From Endomychus coccineus (Eukaryota; Arthropoda; Insecta; Coleoptera; Endomychidae): DNA of 64,000 bases. The stretch covers positions 191,108,315 to 191,172,314 of the forward strand of contig OY294068.1 of assembly GCA_958510875.1 (NCBI GenBank). The letters run 5' to 3'. Positions 1 through 12,105 of this stretch are shown one piece after another. How positions within the stretch are numbered: position 1 is the first letter of the stretch; each line of letters opens with the position of its first letter. The notes beneath the pieces are model-generated. The model did no database searches and was not told the DNA's origin. It saw only the letters and a list, made by a program, of their open reading frames with translations. A program made the position numbers and the translations under genes.

Positions 1-2280
1 GTTAGATTGCACTAAATGACATTCTTGAATTACAGCCAAACAACGACCGCTTTCAAGGTTTCGATTATAAGGTTTATTCAATTTTTATCTTATGATGTCA
101 ATATACACACCTGAACTCTCATAAGATTCAATGCATACTAAACATACAATAAAAAAGGAATGCATATCCATCACATATTTTCTCTCGGCAATCGGTGTAA
201 TTTGAATCAAACGAATGAGATGCCATCATCTTGCTCCATTATTAGCAGTACGTCAATTATTAAAAATCCATCAAGCAGCTGAATGATCATAACACAAGAT
301 CGCGATATTACTTTATGACAGTCTTTAGGTTGCGAAACTACGTTCGCGTAGACTTCTGTATCTAATCCCATTGCCATTATCTAATGAGAAAATTAGGGTT
401 TAAAAGATAATTAGCGTTGTAAAAAATAAGTAAGCCAAACATTGAACAAACGTTTATTGTTGATACGTTAGTAACGAGAAGTTGAAGACATTTAAGTGGA
501 AGATAGCTCTGATTATGATTATGCTGTGTTAACAACCGTGTTCCTAAAAAAAAATGTTCACTAATTTGGCTATAATATATCATGAGAAACTGTACATGTT
601 GCCCAAATGTCAGAGCAAACTTTACTTCCATTCAAACCATAAGAACATATTATAACTGCTCCAAAAGAGAGCACAACAACACCCTAAATTTTCTATCAAA
701 AATATTTTGTGCAACCCTTTCGTATATGCAAAAAACTGGTTTTTAACCCTTTTTTGTGGTGGTTTTTAATTTTTACTTTTTTATTGGATATTGTCGATGT
801 TTGAGGAACCTTCAGCTCAAAAATTTCATGAGGTTGTTCCATTAAAAAACATCATCATAGACATCATAGCTGTAACGCCCTGAAAATCATTCGACCTGAT
901 TCACAGTTTTTCCCAAAAATGGCTAATAACGTAAGAAAAGGGCCGTTACATTTAGACTACAGTGTGTTATACCATCCGAAAACTCTCCCAAACATTTGTT
1001 AAGACAAAGTGAGGCGTTAGAGGAACGGAGTCGCTTGTTGAATCAGGTCATATGGAGAATGTATTTTCTCGTGTAGGGACCAAACGGTAAATTCAATCAT
1101 CTTGAAATTTTAACACAAACTAGATAGGATGATCGAAATTTACTGGCATAAAGTCAAACCTTAAGCCGTTTTCGAGTTATTGGGCAGAGCGGTCTCCGAA
1201 ATACTCGACGCTATTCGCTCTGTTTGTAGAGAAAAATAAAACAACACGTTCGCTACTGGTCGCATCTACTGTTGCGGCACCCGACAAAGGGCTAGCGTGT
1301 TCCATCATTGGCACCCGGCAAAGGGCTAGCGCTAGCACACAGACTGCTTTCAATCGTGATGATCGCGAATCCGTATACTGAAGTCCGGCGTTTATTGAAA
1401 GCGTTGAGTTACACATTCAATTTTCAATCAACGGATCCGGTCAATCCGGTCCAGTTATGTGAATAAATAAATAGATAAATATCAATTAGAGTAACTTGAC
1501 AGATGAGTGTATATTCACAAATTCATATGAAAATGAAATTTTAAGCTATATAGATTATATCAGGTCACTGTATTGATATCTTTTCAACCAATTGATGTGA
1601 TTGCTCATTTTCATTGTACAAGCTGTGTATTTGAATGAGGAATAAAGTCTTCAGAAGATATTTTTATGCCATTTCTGGCTGTTGAGACTAGTCAAAATTT
1701 AATTTCCTAAATTGAAATTTAACATAAAGTTGATTCGCAAAGTTGGCAGATAGGTCAACAAATATTACAACTAAGGTTTCATTTCACTCGTGTAAAATGA
1801 ACCGAGAGTCAATATTCATTAACTACTGTGTAAACATTGTCTGAACGTGAATGTGTCAAACGTTTTGCAGAATATTTACATAAGATATCTTCTTCTGTAA
1901 CATAGAATAACACTTCATAGTTTCGTAGACGCTTGAAAGTACTCTCCTTTCATACGCAACTTGAAATGTTCTGAAGGGGAAATTTTTTTGACTAAAATAA
2001 ATGCATAGAATTTTCTCATAGGAATATGGAATGAACGGAATTATAACTTCAATATTTTTCAAGAAAGCTACAACATAATTTGAAGATTATATTTAATTCT
2101 CAAAAAATAACTCACAGAAATTCCTTCCTTTAATTTTCAAAGATTATGTCCTCCTGGGTATATAGAAAATAGCAGATAAATTATCCATCAATTTGCTAAT
2201 GCACAAGAGATATTAGGAAGACTATATGCTAAGGACCAAATTATGAAATGAATATTATTAAACTCTGGTCACATTACTTA
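1..2280. other. No gene recognised
   Basis: AT-rich sequence with only short open frames of 60-90 codons that resemble no family I know. A small direct duplication lies at about 1276-1297 and 1311-1332, where a 22-base unit recurs with one mismatch; this stretch is GC-richer than its surroundings. I see no splice-bounded exon, tRNA or terminal repeat. Confidence 0.5.
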
Positions 2281-2890
2281 TTTGAGAGAGAATTTAATTT
2301 TGATTTGACGTTCTCAGTGACAATCGATTACCTTTGCGTGTTGCAGATTTTGTGCCAGTCGAAATGTCAAAGTACTTCCAATTTCAATCAGTCAATCAAA
2401 CCAGGGTGAACAAGACGTGTGCACTTAGACCGCTTGATTGGGTTCATTATGCACCCGTTAAAACAATACTGCTGCCCTGAAGCAACGCTGAAGGCATATA
2501 TACTGCTGAGAATGATGTTTCTCATGGATTCACTCAGCATGTATGCCCTTCAGGGGTGGTGCAGTCTAAGGGAGGTCAGTGCAGCTACTACGATATGTGG
2601 TACAGTTTCGTCCGCCTATCCCTATCTACTACGACCTGGGCCATCAACAATGCCCAGTAAATACAGATATATTTTTGGAAGACTTGTAAAAAGTCTGGTT
2701 AACAGTTTTATGACTCTCTGCTCATGGAGAGAAGAGTTTCCGAGCGTTTCCGATAAAACTACATAATGTGAAGCTTCGTCAGCCTCACACCAATAGCACT
2801 GCGCCACTTCGGGAGCCAGTCTCTGTCTTCCTCTGTCTGTCTGATTCAGCCAGGGCCTCCCTACTGTCGGTTCAAATTTGATCATTAAAG
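2270..2890 (-). pseudogene. Decayed LINE ORF2 tail, copy 1 of a tandem pair
   Basis: The minus strand preserves fragments of the C-terminal end of a non-LTR retrotransposon ORF2. The reading LLTRLFTSLPKIYLYLLGIVDG corresponds to the stretch just before the CCHC zinc knuckle in Jockey/R1-type proteins, seen better in the LINE at 8492-9630 (KHLYTMGLVDQP). Stops and frameshifts break it. The same DNA recurs about 640 bases to the right, so this is one unit of a direct tandem repeat. The protein would have been the reverse transcriptase/RNase H polyprotein of a copy-and-paste element; only its tail is here and it cannot be functional. The assignment rests on one short motif and on likeness to the second copy. 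Confidence 0.5.
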
Positions 2891-3590
2891 GTTGGTCACT
2901 ACTTATTTGACAGAGAATTAATTTTTATTTTACGTTGTCAGTGACAATTGATTAACTATCTTCGCGTTCCACAGATTTAGTGCCCGTTGGAATGTGTTGC
3001 TAAATAAACAAAATCGCCAAAGTACTTCAAAAATGAGTACCAGAACTATCGTCGTAAGATCGCATATTAATGGACAAAATTCAAGCACAAGAAGGCGAAC
3101 ACGCCCAGTGAACTAAGACCGCTTGATTGGGTCTATTGTGCACCCGTTGGAACAATATTGCTGGCCTGAGGCAGCGCTACAGACGGATATACTGCTGGGA
3201 GTGATGTTTCTCGTGGCGCCCAGGTAGTATGTATGTGCTGCCGGGGTGCTGCTATCCAAGGAAAGCCAGTGCAGCTACTACGATAGAGTTACAGTTTCGT
3301 TCGCCCATCCGCATCTACTACGAACTGGACCATCAACAATGCCAAGTAAGTGTAGATATCTGTTCGGAAGACAGTGGATTGTGAAAAGGCCTGTCAATAG
3401 TTCCATGCGTCTTCTGCTCACGGAGAAAAGAGTTTTGAAGCATTTGGGCGAGTACTCCGCAATGTGGAGCTTCGCCTGATTCATACCTAGAGCATCGCGC
3501 CACATCGAGTGCCCCTTTCTGAAGACATGGATACAGGTGAACGATGAGGTTCTGATCTTTGAATCGTGGCCGGGAGTTCTTAAGGTTCAT
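2886..3590 (-). pseudogene. Decayed LINE ORF2 tail, copy 2 of a tandem pair
   Basis: Second unit of the tandem pair. The minus-strand frame at 3278-3505 reads LLTGLFTIHCLPNRYLHLL then GIVDGPVRSRCGWANETVT. It matches the usual LINE tail pattern: TG, a leucine-rich stretch, LGIVD, then a zinc knuckle beginning C..CG.A.ET. The first knuckle cysteine is changed and the downstream His/Cys part is out of frame. Direct similarity to copy 1 covers the flanking non-coding bases too, such as TTTGACAGAGAATTAATTTT against TTTGAGAGAGAATTTAATTT. That favours duplication of one decayed LINE end over two independent insertions. Confidence 0.55.
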
Positions 3591-3599
3591 TTAATCGGC

Positions 3600-5360
3600 C
3601 ACTCCATACCTCTCTCTTTTTCTCTCCCTAATTCAGGAGTGTCTCCCTATTGTAGGTGTGAATTTGATTCCAAAGAACACGAAGAGATGGCAAGATTCAT
3701 GTTGAGATATTGAGTAGGAATCTGATGGTTCACTGTGAATAAAAACAACAGAAATTACTACAAAGGAGGTGTTGTGAACACTACATGGAATACTTCTTAT
3801 GAGTCATTTTTATGAACATTTGAAGCGGATAGATAAACTACAGTCGAAATCCCTTGAAATTTTCTCAAACTATGGCCGAAAACGTATTTTAAGAAAGCTA
3901 CGAGTTATAACTGATTGAGAAGAAAATCGGAAGGCATTGTACAAGCATATAACGAAATATATTGCAGAAATACTCAAAATGGTAGTGAAAAATTAAAAAA
4001 CCTAATGATAAAGCTGATTTTTGACGAAAAAAAACGTATTTCAAATGACCTGAGCTCGAGGAAAATGACAAACTATTCCTGGAGGATCAACAATAACGTA
4101 CCCATTTCTACAATCTGTACATTCGTTAATATTCTCTGATATTGAATACTAACTTCCGTTTCACAGCTTTTCCATTTCACTAAAAAAAAAGAAACATCCA
4201 TCTGAAGTCCCGAAGGTGATTTCACAGTAATGTTCCAAAAATTTGAAGAGTATCAGTTGAAATATACATTTCTATGAACAGTTTCCTCCAAATGAATCTT
4301 ATCACCATCACGGATAAATATCTGATTCACATTTTTACTGAAATGTTATCTAGGAGGCGTGTTACTCAACTACTTTATAAATTGAATTCGTTAAATATAT
4401 AATAGATAGCACTTCTGTATAAATTAATTTGTTATTTTCCTGTTTTCAATTTGTATGTTTTATTTATTATCTACCATTTAATTTTAAACTTTCACGGCAG
4501 CATTCTTTCTAACTTCGTTTTAATGGTCTTGCTATGATTGCTGCTCATACCGTTGTAATTTGTTTAAGTAATAAATTAATTGAAGAGAACATCATAGACC
4601 ATCCGCAATATACACTAAAATATTCATGTATTTAAGATTCCAATATTCTCCTATAGAAGAGCTTCTCCACACGTTATGTCAGCATGTATAAATGATGTAT
4701 ATTTCGATACATTTTAATCAATAATCAATAATATATATATAATAATAAGATATTCAACTATTCCGAAAAACATCGTTCTTGGAATTTTATTTGTCATCAA
4801 AGAATCAAACAGGAGCCTTTACTAGGTGTTTTAATTATTCTGAGAAATAGTAGACCTCGATTTAACAATTCAGTTGATATGCATTGATTGAGGTATTCAT
4901 TCCTACTTCATGAGTATGACGCAATCCAAACAACTCTATTATTTTCATCTCATCTGAAAAAGTGAACTAGTCTTCTCAAATGAATATACAGGTTGTTTAG
5001 AAAAACCTACAACAAAAATTTTAGTGGCTATTACCTGGATTGTTTTAAGAATGATTTTCGACAATCTACTTTCTTTCGAAGATACAGTTCGATAAAATCG
5101 TTAACTGTTGAAAATGACTATGTATCACCATGCATCAAATCATCTCCTCATTGACTGCCGAACTCTTTCAACAGAGGCCAATGATCGTTCGAGTCTTTTG
5201 ACCAATCCGCCCCTGACTGTACACATGGAATAGAGAGCACAGTATGCAGAATACGAGTTCCGTCCCTAAATAGAAAAAATATTCAATCTTGCATCATTTG
5301 CTAGGGACTTCTCACTAATATCCGTTTTAAAACAGAATGTCGTATTATTTAGTAGATGAA
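3600..5360. other. No gene recognised
   Basis: AT-rich non-coding sequence. A possible transposon terminus lies near 4988 (ACAGGTTGTTTAGAAAAACC, resembling the ACAGGGTGTTT ends of many mariner-like elements), but I found no matching opposite end. Nothing else is recognisable. Confidence 0.4.
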
Positions 5361-5639
5361 AGTACAGTAGAACCCCGATTAGCCGTGCGCGCTTTATCCG
5401 GGCGGCGGATTCTCCGTGCGGCATGTTAAATTGGTCATCCGTGCGCGGATTATCCGTGTCTATTGTCTGTTGGCCAGAGGTTGGCGCGTGAACATTGAAT
5501 GCACCGCGCAGACGCTCGTCTCGTACAGACGTTCGTTTCGTTTCGGGGAATCCCGAATTAACATACTTGTATGTGTTTACTACTTATTATTTTCGTCAAC
5601 TATTAACAGTATCAACCCGACTCTTTAAACACGTACAAA

Positions 5640-7286
5640 ATGCAGCGTACCGGTGCTAACGAAAATCGTAAACGCAATGTATTATCTTTAGAACAAAAAA
5701 TGGAAATTTTAAAACAATTTGAAAAAAAGAAAGATGTTGCTCTATTGGCTAAAACATATAACATTGGAAAACAAACGGTTCGCGACATTGTGAAGAATAA
5801 AGCCAAGTTACAGAGCTTTGTAGCTAAAGCAAAAGCTATTTCTGACAGGAAGTCTCTAAAAGGATCTACTTTTCCTAAACTTGATGATGCTATGACCAAG
5901 TGGTTCTTACAAAAAAAATCGGAAGGGGTTCCAATATCAGGATCGATGTGTGCTAGGCAAGCACAAAAGATTCACGAGCAATTGAAAATTAAAGGAAACT
6001 TCTCTGCTTCTTCCGGTTGGCTATACAGATTTAAAAAACGTCATGGAATACGACAATTAGCTATTCAAGGGGAGAAATTAAGTGCCGATGATGTAGCTAT
6101 GGTTGAATTTTGCTATGATTTGGAAAATCTTATAACGGAGCATGACCTAAAACCCGAGCAAGTGTATAATGGCGACGAAACTGGACTTTATTGGAAAGAA
6201 ATGCCGAAGAGAACACTTGCTGCAGGCTCAGAAACTAGTGCACCAGGTTAGCTTTATTTTTGTACTATACTGATTGTTTTTTTTTAAGTTATTTTTTTAT
6301 TTAGGTTTCAAGGTAAGCAAAGACCGTTTAACAGTGTTATGCTGTGCTAATGCATCAGGAAGCCATAAGCTTAGGCTAGCTGTCATAGGAAAATCAAAAA
6401 ATCCGAGGGCTTTTAAAAATGTAAAAACACTGCCAGTTGATTATTATAATCAAAAGGCTGCTTGGATGGATCGAGTGATTTTTAAAAAGTGGTTTGTTGA
6501 AAAATTTATACCACAAGTTAAAACTTATTTGCAAGAAAATAATCTTCCACCCAAGGCTGTACTGTTACTGGATAATGCTCCATCGCATCCTGATGTAGAG
6601 CAACTAAAATCAGCAGATGGGAACATATTCGTAGCATATTTTCCTCCTAATGTGACATCTATTGCCCAGCCCATGGACCAAGGTATTATATGAAGAGGCT
6701 TTATAGGAAAGACCTTATGCTCCAATTGTTGGGAGAATGTGACTTTATGGGATTTTGGAAACGTCTGAATTTGAAAGAAGCAATTTATGCTGTAGCTCGC
6801 GCTTGGAGTGAAGTGAAGGAGACTAACATTAAAAGAGCATTTGATAAAATTATGACCTTAACAGCAGATGAAGAAGATTGTACTGAAGATGAAGATGAAA
6901 ATGAGTTATCAATCGAAGACATCGCATCTATAGCCTCACAAATCAAAGGCTTGGAAGAAATAGATAACGCAAAAATACAGGAATGGATAGAATGTGATCA
7001 CGACGAAAAAGGGTATCGGAATATTATTGACGGAGATTATCTAAATAACCAGACCTCTGCAGAAAGTTCTGACAAAAGTAGTGATGACGATGAAAATAAT
7101 GTCATCATCAAAACAAGTCATAGAGAAGCAGGAGATGCAGTAAATGTACTTATCCATTACTTTGAAGAACAACCTGAAACTGATGACATTCATCTACTTC
7201 AACTTAGAAAAATGAAGGAAATTATAAGGGATAGAATTTACGAAGCCCAAAAACAAAAAAAAATTACTGATTTTTTTTGTAAGTGA
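5640..7286 (+). pseudogene. Tigger/Jerky-like transposase, one frameshift
   Basis: The encoded protein binds element ends and catalyses cut-and-paste transposition. It opens with a CENP-B/Psq-type helix-turn-helix (about residues 8-60, LSLEQKMEILKQFEKKKDVA) and a second Tc5-type HTH (about 75-150, SGWLYRFKKRHGIRQLA). The DDE catalytic core follows: D179 in NGDETGLYW, then LLLDNAPSHPD and QPMDQG after the intron. A 58-base intron (6247-6304, GTTAGC...TTTAG) joins APG to FKVSKDRLTV exactly in frame. After MDQGII a TGA (6691-6693) ends the frame; the tail resumes one frame over at MKRLYRKDLM and runs, with an acidic segment, to the stop at 7286. The usual few residues between QGII and MKRLYR are missing, so a small deletion is likely. 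All three catalytic Asp precede the break. Confidence 0.88.
6247..6304 (+). other. Predicted 58-base intron in the Tigger transposase
   Basis: GT...AG boundaries with a pyrimidine-rich 3' end (TTTTTTATTTAG). Removing these bases joins codons G|GT into one glycine and restores the conserved APGFKVSKDRLTVLCCA motif with no stop. Without removal the frame ends at TAG (6249-6251). Confidence 0.8.
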
Positions 7287-7508
7287 TTTTATTAACGTTT
7301 TTAGTTCATATACGTTGTATTATGTTTAAATATTAAAACTTTTGTTTTTTGTTACATGTATGTATCACGTTTCTTTTATTCTTTTGATATGCATTTGTGT
7401 AAATAAATTATTAAAGAAATAAAAATGAAGTTTTTGGATTATCCGTATTTTCGATTATCCGGCAAAGGTCCGGTCCCGGCAGGCCCGGATAATCGAGGTT
7501 CTACTGTA

Positions 7509-8481
7509 TTTCGATATCCATCAATTCGAAATACACTTCCTAATTATTCAATTCTATTTATAGTTTAGATTATTGGTTTACCTGTATATGCCTATTGAAC
7601 CATAAGAAAGTGTTAAGACGTTTAGTAGCCCGTGTCTTGTAAAACACTGCCGAAGAAGCCAAGCATATCTTTAATTTTCTATTAAATTGAAGAACTAACA
7701 ACAAAAACTAAATCAATACCAAGTTAAGTGTTAAAATGAACGTGATTGAACCCAGTTATGGCTACTCTTAGATGATTAATAATGATTGAATTATATCACT
7801 TTTTAGACGATAATGTAATTTCTCAATTTGATAGATCTTTCACAAACCAGTGACACTACATATCTCTTTTCAGAATGGTAGATGGAAATCTTATATATGG
7901 GAAAATCAATACACTCCGCTAATTTTCGTCAAGGTAATAGGCAGTAGGGAAACTAATTTTAGCAATACAAAATGAGAATCTCAACTATGTGTACAAATTT
8001 TTTTTTAATTTCGTTTTTTCGTCTCAATTTTTAGTTGCAATTCCGCATTCTAAATTGGTAATTGAATTGCGGACGGGCAATTTTTTATTATCAGGCAATG
8101 TCAATTTCGGACTTAAGCTTAACGTATGCTGCACCTTATCTGGACTTTTTGTGTGTGTTAGATCTTTTAACATTTGTTTATTCATTTGTGGTTTTTATTA
8201 GTTACGAAATGTACGTAATGATGAAAATAATAAGTATTTGTGTTAGTGACATATTTGCCGAGAATTTATATATCATAGTATGTTAATAAAATGGTGATGG
8301 CATCATTCTTCGTTATGTTGTATATGCGAAGTCTTTCTTACAAAAGAAAATGACTTCGTTTGCGTATTCCATATACATGGTTCATGATAAAAAGAAATTA
8401 ATAAAGAATGTTTTATCGAAACATGTACATTCAAGTATATACATAGGGGAAACTGTAAGTATTTCATGATTCCCAAAGTAT
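7509..8481. other. No gene recognised
   Basis: AT-rich sequence between the Tigger element and the truncated LINE. The two overlapping 70-74 codon frames near 7989-8286 show no recognisable motif and sit in low-complexity T-rich DNA. Confidence 0.45.
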
Positions 8482-8491
8482 GATCTACCTA

Positions 8492-9630
8492 ACCTGGGCC
8501 ATTGGGGATGAGATCCGAAAGGATCAAGGTTCACAGCACTTCCGTGCCTTTCATGAATAAAACCGTGAATGGGCGGGAGAACGCTGGGACAGCACTCATA
8601 TAATACCAGAGGATTCCATATGGCTTACCGAAGGCATCAAGACGGAAAAAAGTACGGGTGCTGGAATAGTCGAGAAAACGGACCAGGGGAAAGAATTTCT
8701 TTGAACCTAGGGATTTTGCGACAGAATTCCAAGCAAAAATAGTTGCAATTACAACATGTGCTCAAATCATGAGGGAGAAAGCCTATGAGAATAGACAAAT
8801 CACAATCATAGTGAGCAACCTGACAGTGCTTAAGACAATGGAGTCATACACAATCACCTCACAATGTGTACTTGATTGCGTCAAAGAACTAACGGCACTA
8901 GTAATGAACACCAATAGAGTAACACTCGTGTGGGAGTCTGAAGACACCAAACGAAAAGGGACAGAAACTGCCGGTCGCACTCGCTTAAGCGGGGGCGGAA
9001 AAACCACTGATTGGACCAGTGGCCAACCTGTGACATTTCTCATGCCACAGCGAAATCTGTAATCCAAAAATGGCTCGAGATAGAGCACCGTGCCTACTGG
9101 AGAGAACTGCCCCGTATGTCGCACTCCAAACGACTGATGGGAGATCTCCAGCAGCAACGAGTGGAAAATCTGCTGACGTTCAGCAGACATGAAATGCGGA
9201 GTCTTGTTGCATTCCTGACTGAACACGCCCTATGCAACAAACACCTCTACACGATGGGACTGGTAGATCAGCCCACTTGCAGGGGTTGCGGCGTGGAAGA
9301 TGAGACACCTATGCATGTGCTGTGTCAGTGCACGGCATACACAGTTGGTCATCGAACATACCTCGGAGACGATAAGACTACACCCGAGGAAATCAGAATT
9401 ATCGCCTATATCAGGCTACTGAAATTCATAGAATACACCGGACTGATGAGGAGGTAGAAACAAGTGAGGACACAACAGGACTATAATGACCATACTGATG
9501 TGGGGCTCCCCATAGGATGGAGAACCGAGCTCACGGAGGAGGGGTTTTAGTCGGTAGGAATCCGGCACAACCGGGGACACGGACACCCGGGGCGTCTATG
9601 CAAGATTTCCCCTCCTCTACAAAAAAAAAC
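8492..9630 (+). mobile_element. 5'-truncated non-LTR retrotransposon with target duplication
   Basis: A 1139-base insertion flanked by the perfect 10-base direct repeat GATCTACCTA (8482-8491 and 9631-9640). It ends in a short poly(A) (9621-9629). This is the mark of target-primed reverse transcription, with a 5' end lost during copying. Coding sequence fills 8560-9457. It is followed by a GC-rich 3' untranslated region of about 170 bases (CCGGGGACACGGACACCCGG). The protein content (RNase H plus CCHC knuckle) places it in the Jockey/R1/I group of LINEs; the clade is not resolvable here. Confidence 0.85.
8560..9457 (+). pseudogene. LINE ORF2 fragment: RNase H and zinc-knuckle tail
   Basis: C-terminal part of a LINE polyprotein. 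RNase H traces begin near 8625 (WLTEGIKTEKSTGAGI, where the family has a TDGS-type catalytic Asp; here Asp is Glu). They continue through QITIIVSNLTVLKTMESYT, where the second catalytic Asp of SDS is lost, and VTLVWESED, degraded from a VPGH motif. The frame at 9011-9457 is open: KWLEIEHRAYWRELPRMSHS, then the knuckle CRGCGVEDETPMHVLCQC (Cys-X2-Cys...His-X4-Cys), ending at TAG. RNase H would remove the RNA template strand; the knuckle is thought to bind nucleic acid. Several frameshifts and lost catalytic residues mean it is dead. Confidence 0.85.
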
Positions 9631-9909
9631 GATCTACCTATACATATATTACCTCTATGGCCACTGCATCCTATTTCTATTCCTTCAAAGAAACTGTTGA
9701 GGTCATTATGGACCCGTTACCAAATTTGAAGCCTCCGGAAACGTTCAATATAAGATCTATGGATGCCCTTCATTAGTATGATGCAATCTAATAATATCTG
9801 ATCTTTTCATGTGAAATAAAAGAGGTAAAAAAAAATAGGAGAATAATAAACTTCATCCTTGTAGCATTTTTAATTTCTAAGTTGAGTTTTTATTTCAAGA
9901 TTTAGCTTA

Positions 9910-11141
9910 TAGTCCAGTCATTATAGGAGATCTTTGAGCAAATAATCGAAATTTTTGGGTACAGCTCAATTTTTGTACCAAAGTGTAGGTTTTGGTATCT
10001 GAAAACATGTGTCACTGACGCGCCTGCGCGCGCATATTAGCATTCGTCAGAATAGATATATATATATACGTTTTTTTGCCATTTTTTGCACAAAATGGAG
10101 AATATATCCAAATGTATGCATTTCAGAATTAAATTTCCTATAAAAATGCATTATTTGATTTTCCGATTTTTTTCGCAGTTTTCCCGGGCGCGTGAAAATA
10201 AAATGCATATATATATATTTTTCAGTAAAATCGAATTTTCTCGAAACAGAAGCGTTCCATCAAAAAAAGTTTCAAACAAAAGTTGTTCAGAATGTCATTT
10301 TGCATAGGAAAGCACTATTCTGATTCCAAAATTTTCCGCGAATTTCCCATTTCAAAGCCTTAAACAAAAAAATACACGTATAAGTCGTATTTTATATATA
10401 ACAAAAAATTTAAAAAACAGTTCTGGAGCTTATATAGTGCATTTTAGCGAAAAAATCAATAGAGAAAAAGTTGCTTAGAATTAAATTTCCTATAAGTACA
10501 CACTATTCGATTTCCCGATTTTCCAGTCATTTTCAAAATGAAAAACAGACGTATCGACAAAGTCAATTTTTCTCAAAATCGGAGCGCGTTATATGAAAAA
10601 ATGATCCAAACAAAAGTTGTTCAAAATAGGATTTTGCATAGAAAAGCACTATTGTGTTGATAAAATTTTCCATGAATTTTCCATCATGAGGCTGAAACAA
10701 AAAATGCAAGCACACGTGTCTTTCTTAAATAACATAAAATACTAAAAAAACGTTTCACAATTTCATAATATTGTTTGAATGGTAAAATGAAAATAAAAAG
10801 AGAAACTAACGTTGAAAATCATGGGAAAATTAATTTCCCGCGCCCGGGAAAACTGCGATAAAAATCGGAAAATCAAATAATGCATTTTTATAGGAAATTT
10901 AATTCTGAACAACTTTACTTCTCTTCATTTTTTCGATAAAATGCATACATTTGGATATATTTTCCATTTTGTGCAAAAAATGGCAAAAAAACGTATATAT
11001 ATATCTATTCTGACGAATGCTAATATGCGCGCGCAGGCGCGTCAGTGCCACATGTTTTCAGATACCAAAACCTACACTTTGGTACAAAAATTGAGCTGTA
11101 CCCAAAAATTTCGATGAAAATCTCCTATAATGACTGGACTA
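9910..11141. mobile_element. Foldback/MITE with about 300-base inverted repeats
   Basis: A 1232-base element. Its left end TAGTCCAGTCATTATAGGAG is the reverse complement of its right end, and similarity continues for about 290-300 bases into each arm, including the GCGCGCGC-rich and TATATATA blocks (10018-10072 against 10995-11045). TTA flanks both sides (9907-9909 and 11142-11144), fitting a 3-base target duplication as in PIF/Harbinger elements, though a TA duplication cannot be excluded. The middle holds an imperfect direct repeat: GTTGTTCAGAATGTCATTTT at about 10281 and GTTGTTCAAAATAGGATTTT at about 10615. No transposase is present, so it is non-autonomous. Confidence 0.85.
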
Positions 11142-11144
11142 TTA

Positions 11145-11870
11145 GTTGGCGATTAGATATCGAAATATTCAGATGCATAATTTGTTGTAAAAATATTTAC
11201 GAACTGTTACTTCTACCGGTATCCAAAACATAATTTGTATTTTGATGTATAGGCAGTAACAACTTAGTTTGAGATACCTAATAAGAAATCAACATTGTTG
11301 TCTTCCATTTATAGAAATAAATGAGGTTAAACGAGGGCGTTTTACAAAAGTTGGGATTTAATTTGTCAAAGAACCTTCCTTGTTAGCTAGAAATAATGTA
11401 AACAAAGCATGGGAAGCCAACGTCCTTCGTATCATGGTCCAGTAAACTATATCAGCGGTCAGCTGCATCTCGTGCTGGTGTGGTCACAATCTGGTAGATC
11501 TTGTGCGGGTGAATGGTCAACGCACAACCGTTGATAGGCCACCGATTGGCATTCGAAGTGCGCTCCTTGATCCAGACGTGCTTTGCCACCTGCCGCTCAC
11601 CACAGGCTAACGTGCGTTATATTAACACGACACTTACTATTGTTACTGTCGAGCTTCTCGCCTTCTGAAGTTGTAAGAATTCACTAAAATCAACATTTAC
11701 TTCGGCTAATTCGAATTGAGCACTGTAGTCTAGTATTACTGAAGGTTTTCCTCTTGGAGAGAAACCAGCAATATTCATTTATCTCTAATTATGTAGGTAT
11801 AATATAATAATAAGCTGAATGTACAGCTTTACCGACTGCACAAGAAGAATTTTTTATGAAACGTTGTACC
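11145..11870. other. No gene recognised; short GC-richer block
   Basis: The part from about 11410 to 11650 is clearly richer in G and C than its neighbours, but no reading frame in either strand gives a recognisable domain. It may be a decayed exon or an unfamiliar repeat. Confidence 0.35.
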
Positions 11871-12105
11871 CTTTTTTTTTTTGTTGCAAGATGGTTGGTT
11901 GAAACCCTTTATGGACACCTTATGGTCCTGTAATATCCCACAAGGTAGTGTGGGAGTCCTTGAGTCCGAATTTTAATCACCTCACCTCATCTTGCCTCAC
12001 CACTTTCTCTAGCCCTCCAAAATTCTACAGTGGCTGGATTCGAACCCGCGACCGGCAGCCACAGTGATTAGAAGATCGTTGCTACTACCACTGAGCTACC
12101 TGCCC
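11871..12105 (-). mobile_element. tRNA-derived SINE
   Basis: Read on the minus strand, the head starts GGGCAGGTAGCTCAGTGG. It contains a pol III A box (TAGCTCAGTGGT, complement of 12087-12098) and a B box (GGTTCGAATCC, complement of 12036-12046). The stretch GATCTTCTAATCACTG resembles the anticodon arm of tRNA-Arg(TCT). A tRNA-unrelated body of about 150 bases follows and ends in an A-run (T-run at about 11872-11883 on the plus strand). These are the parts of a SINE: internal RNA polymerase III promoter, body and tail, moved by a LINE. No convincing target duplication was found. Confidence 0.85.

Larger units (their letters stand above)
5365..7506 (+). mobile_element. Tigger/pogo-type DNA transposon, nearly full length
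   Basis: A 2142-base element bounded by TA dinucleotides (5363-5364 and 7507-7508), the target-site duplication of the Tc1/mariner/pogo superfamily. The left end begins CAGTAGAACCCCGATTA and the right end, reversed, reads CAGTAGAACCTCGATTATCC: these are classic Tigger terminal inverted repeats. GC-richer subterminal blocks at both ends (GCGCGCTTTATCCGGGCGGC on the left) probably form the rest of the terminal structure. The element holds one transposase gene on the plus strand. Limits and family are well supported by termini, duplication and protein. Confidence 0.93.

Noticed and set aside
4985..5010. ACAGGTTGTTT as a transposon end
   Set aside because: No inverted partner within several kilobases and no coding remnant.
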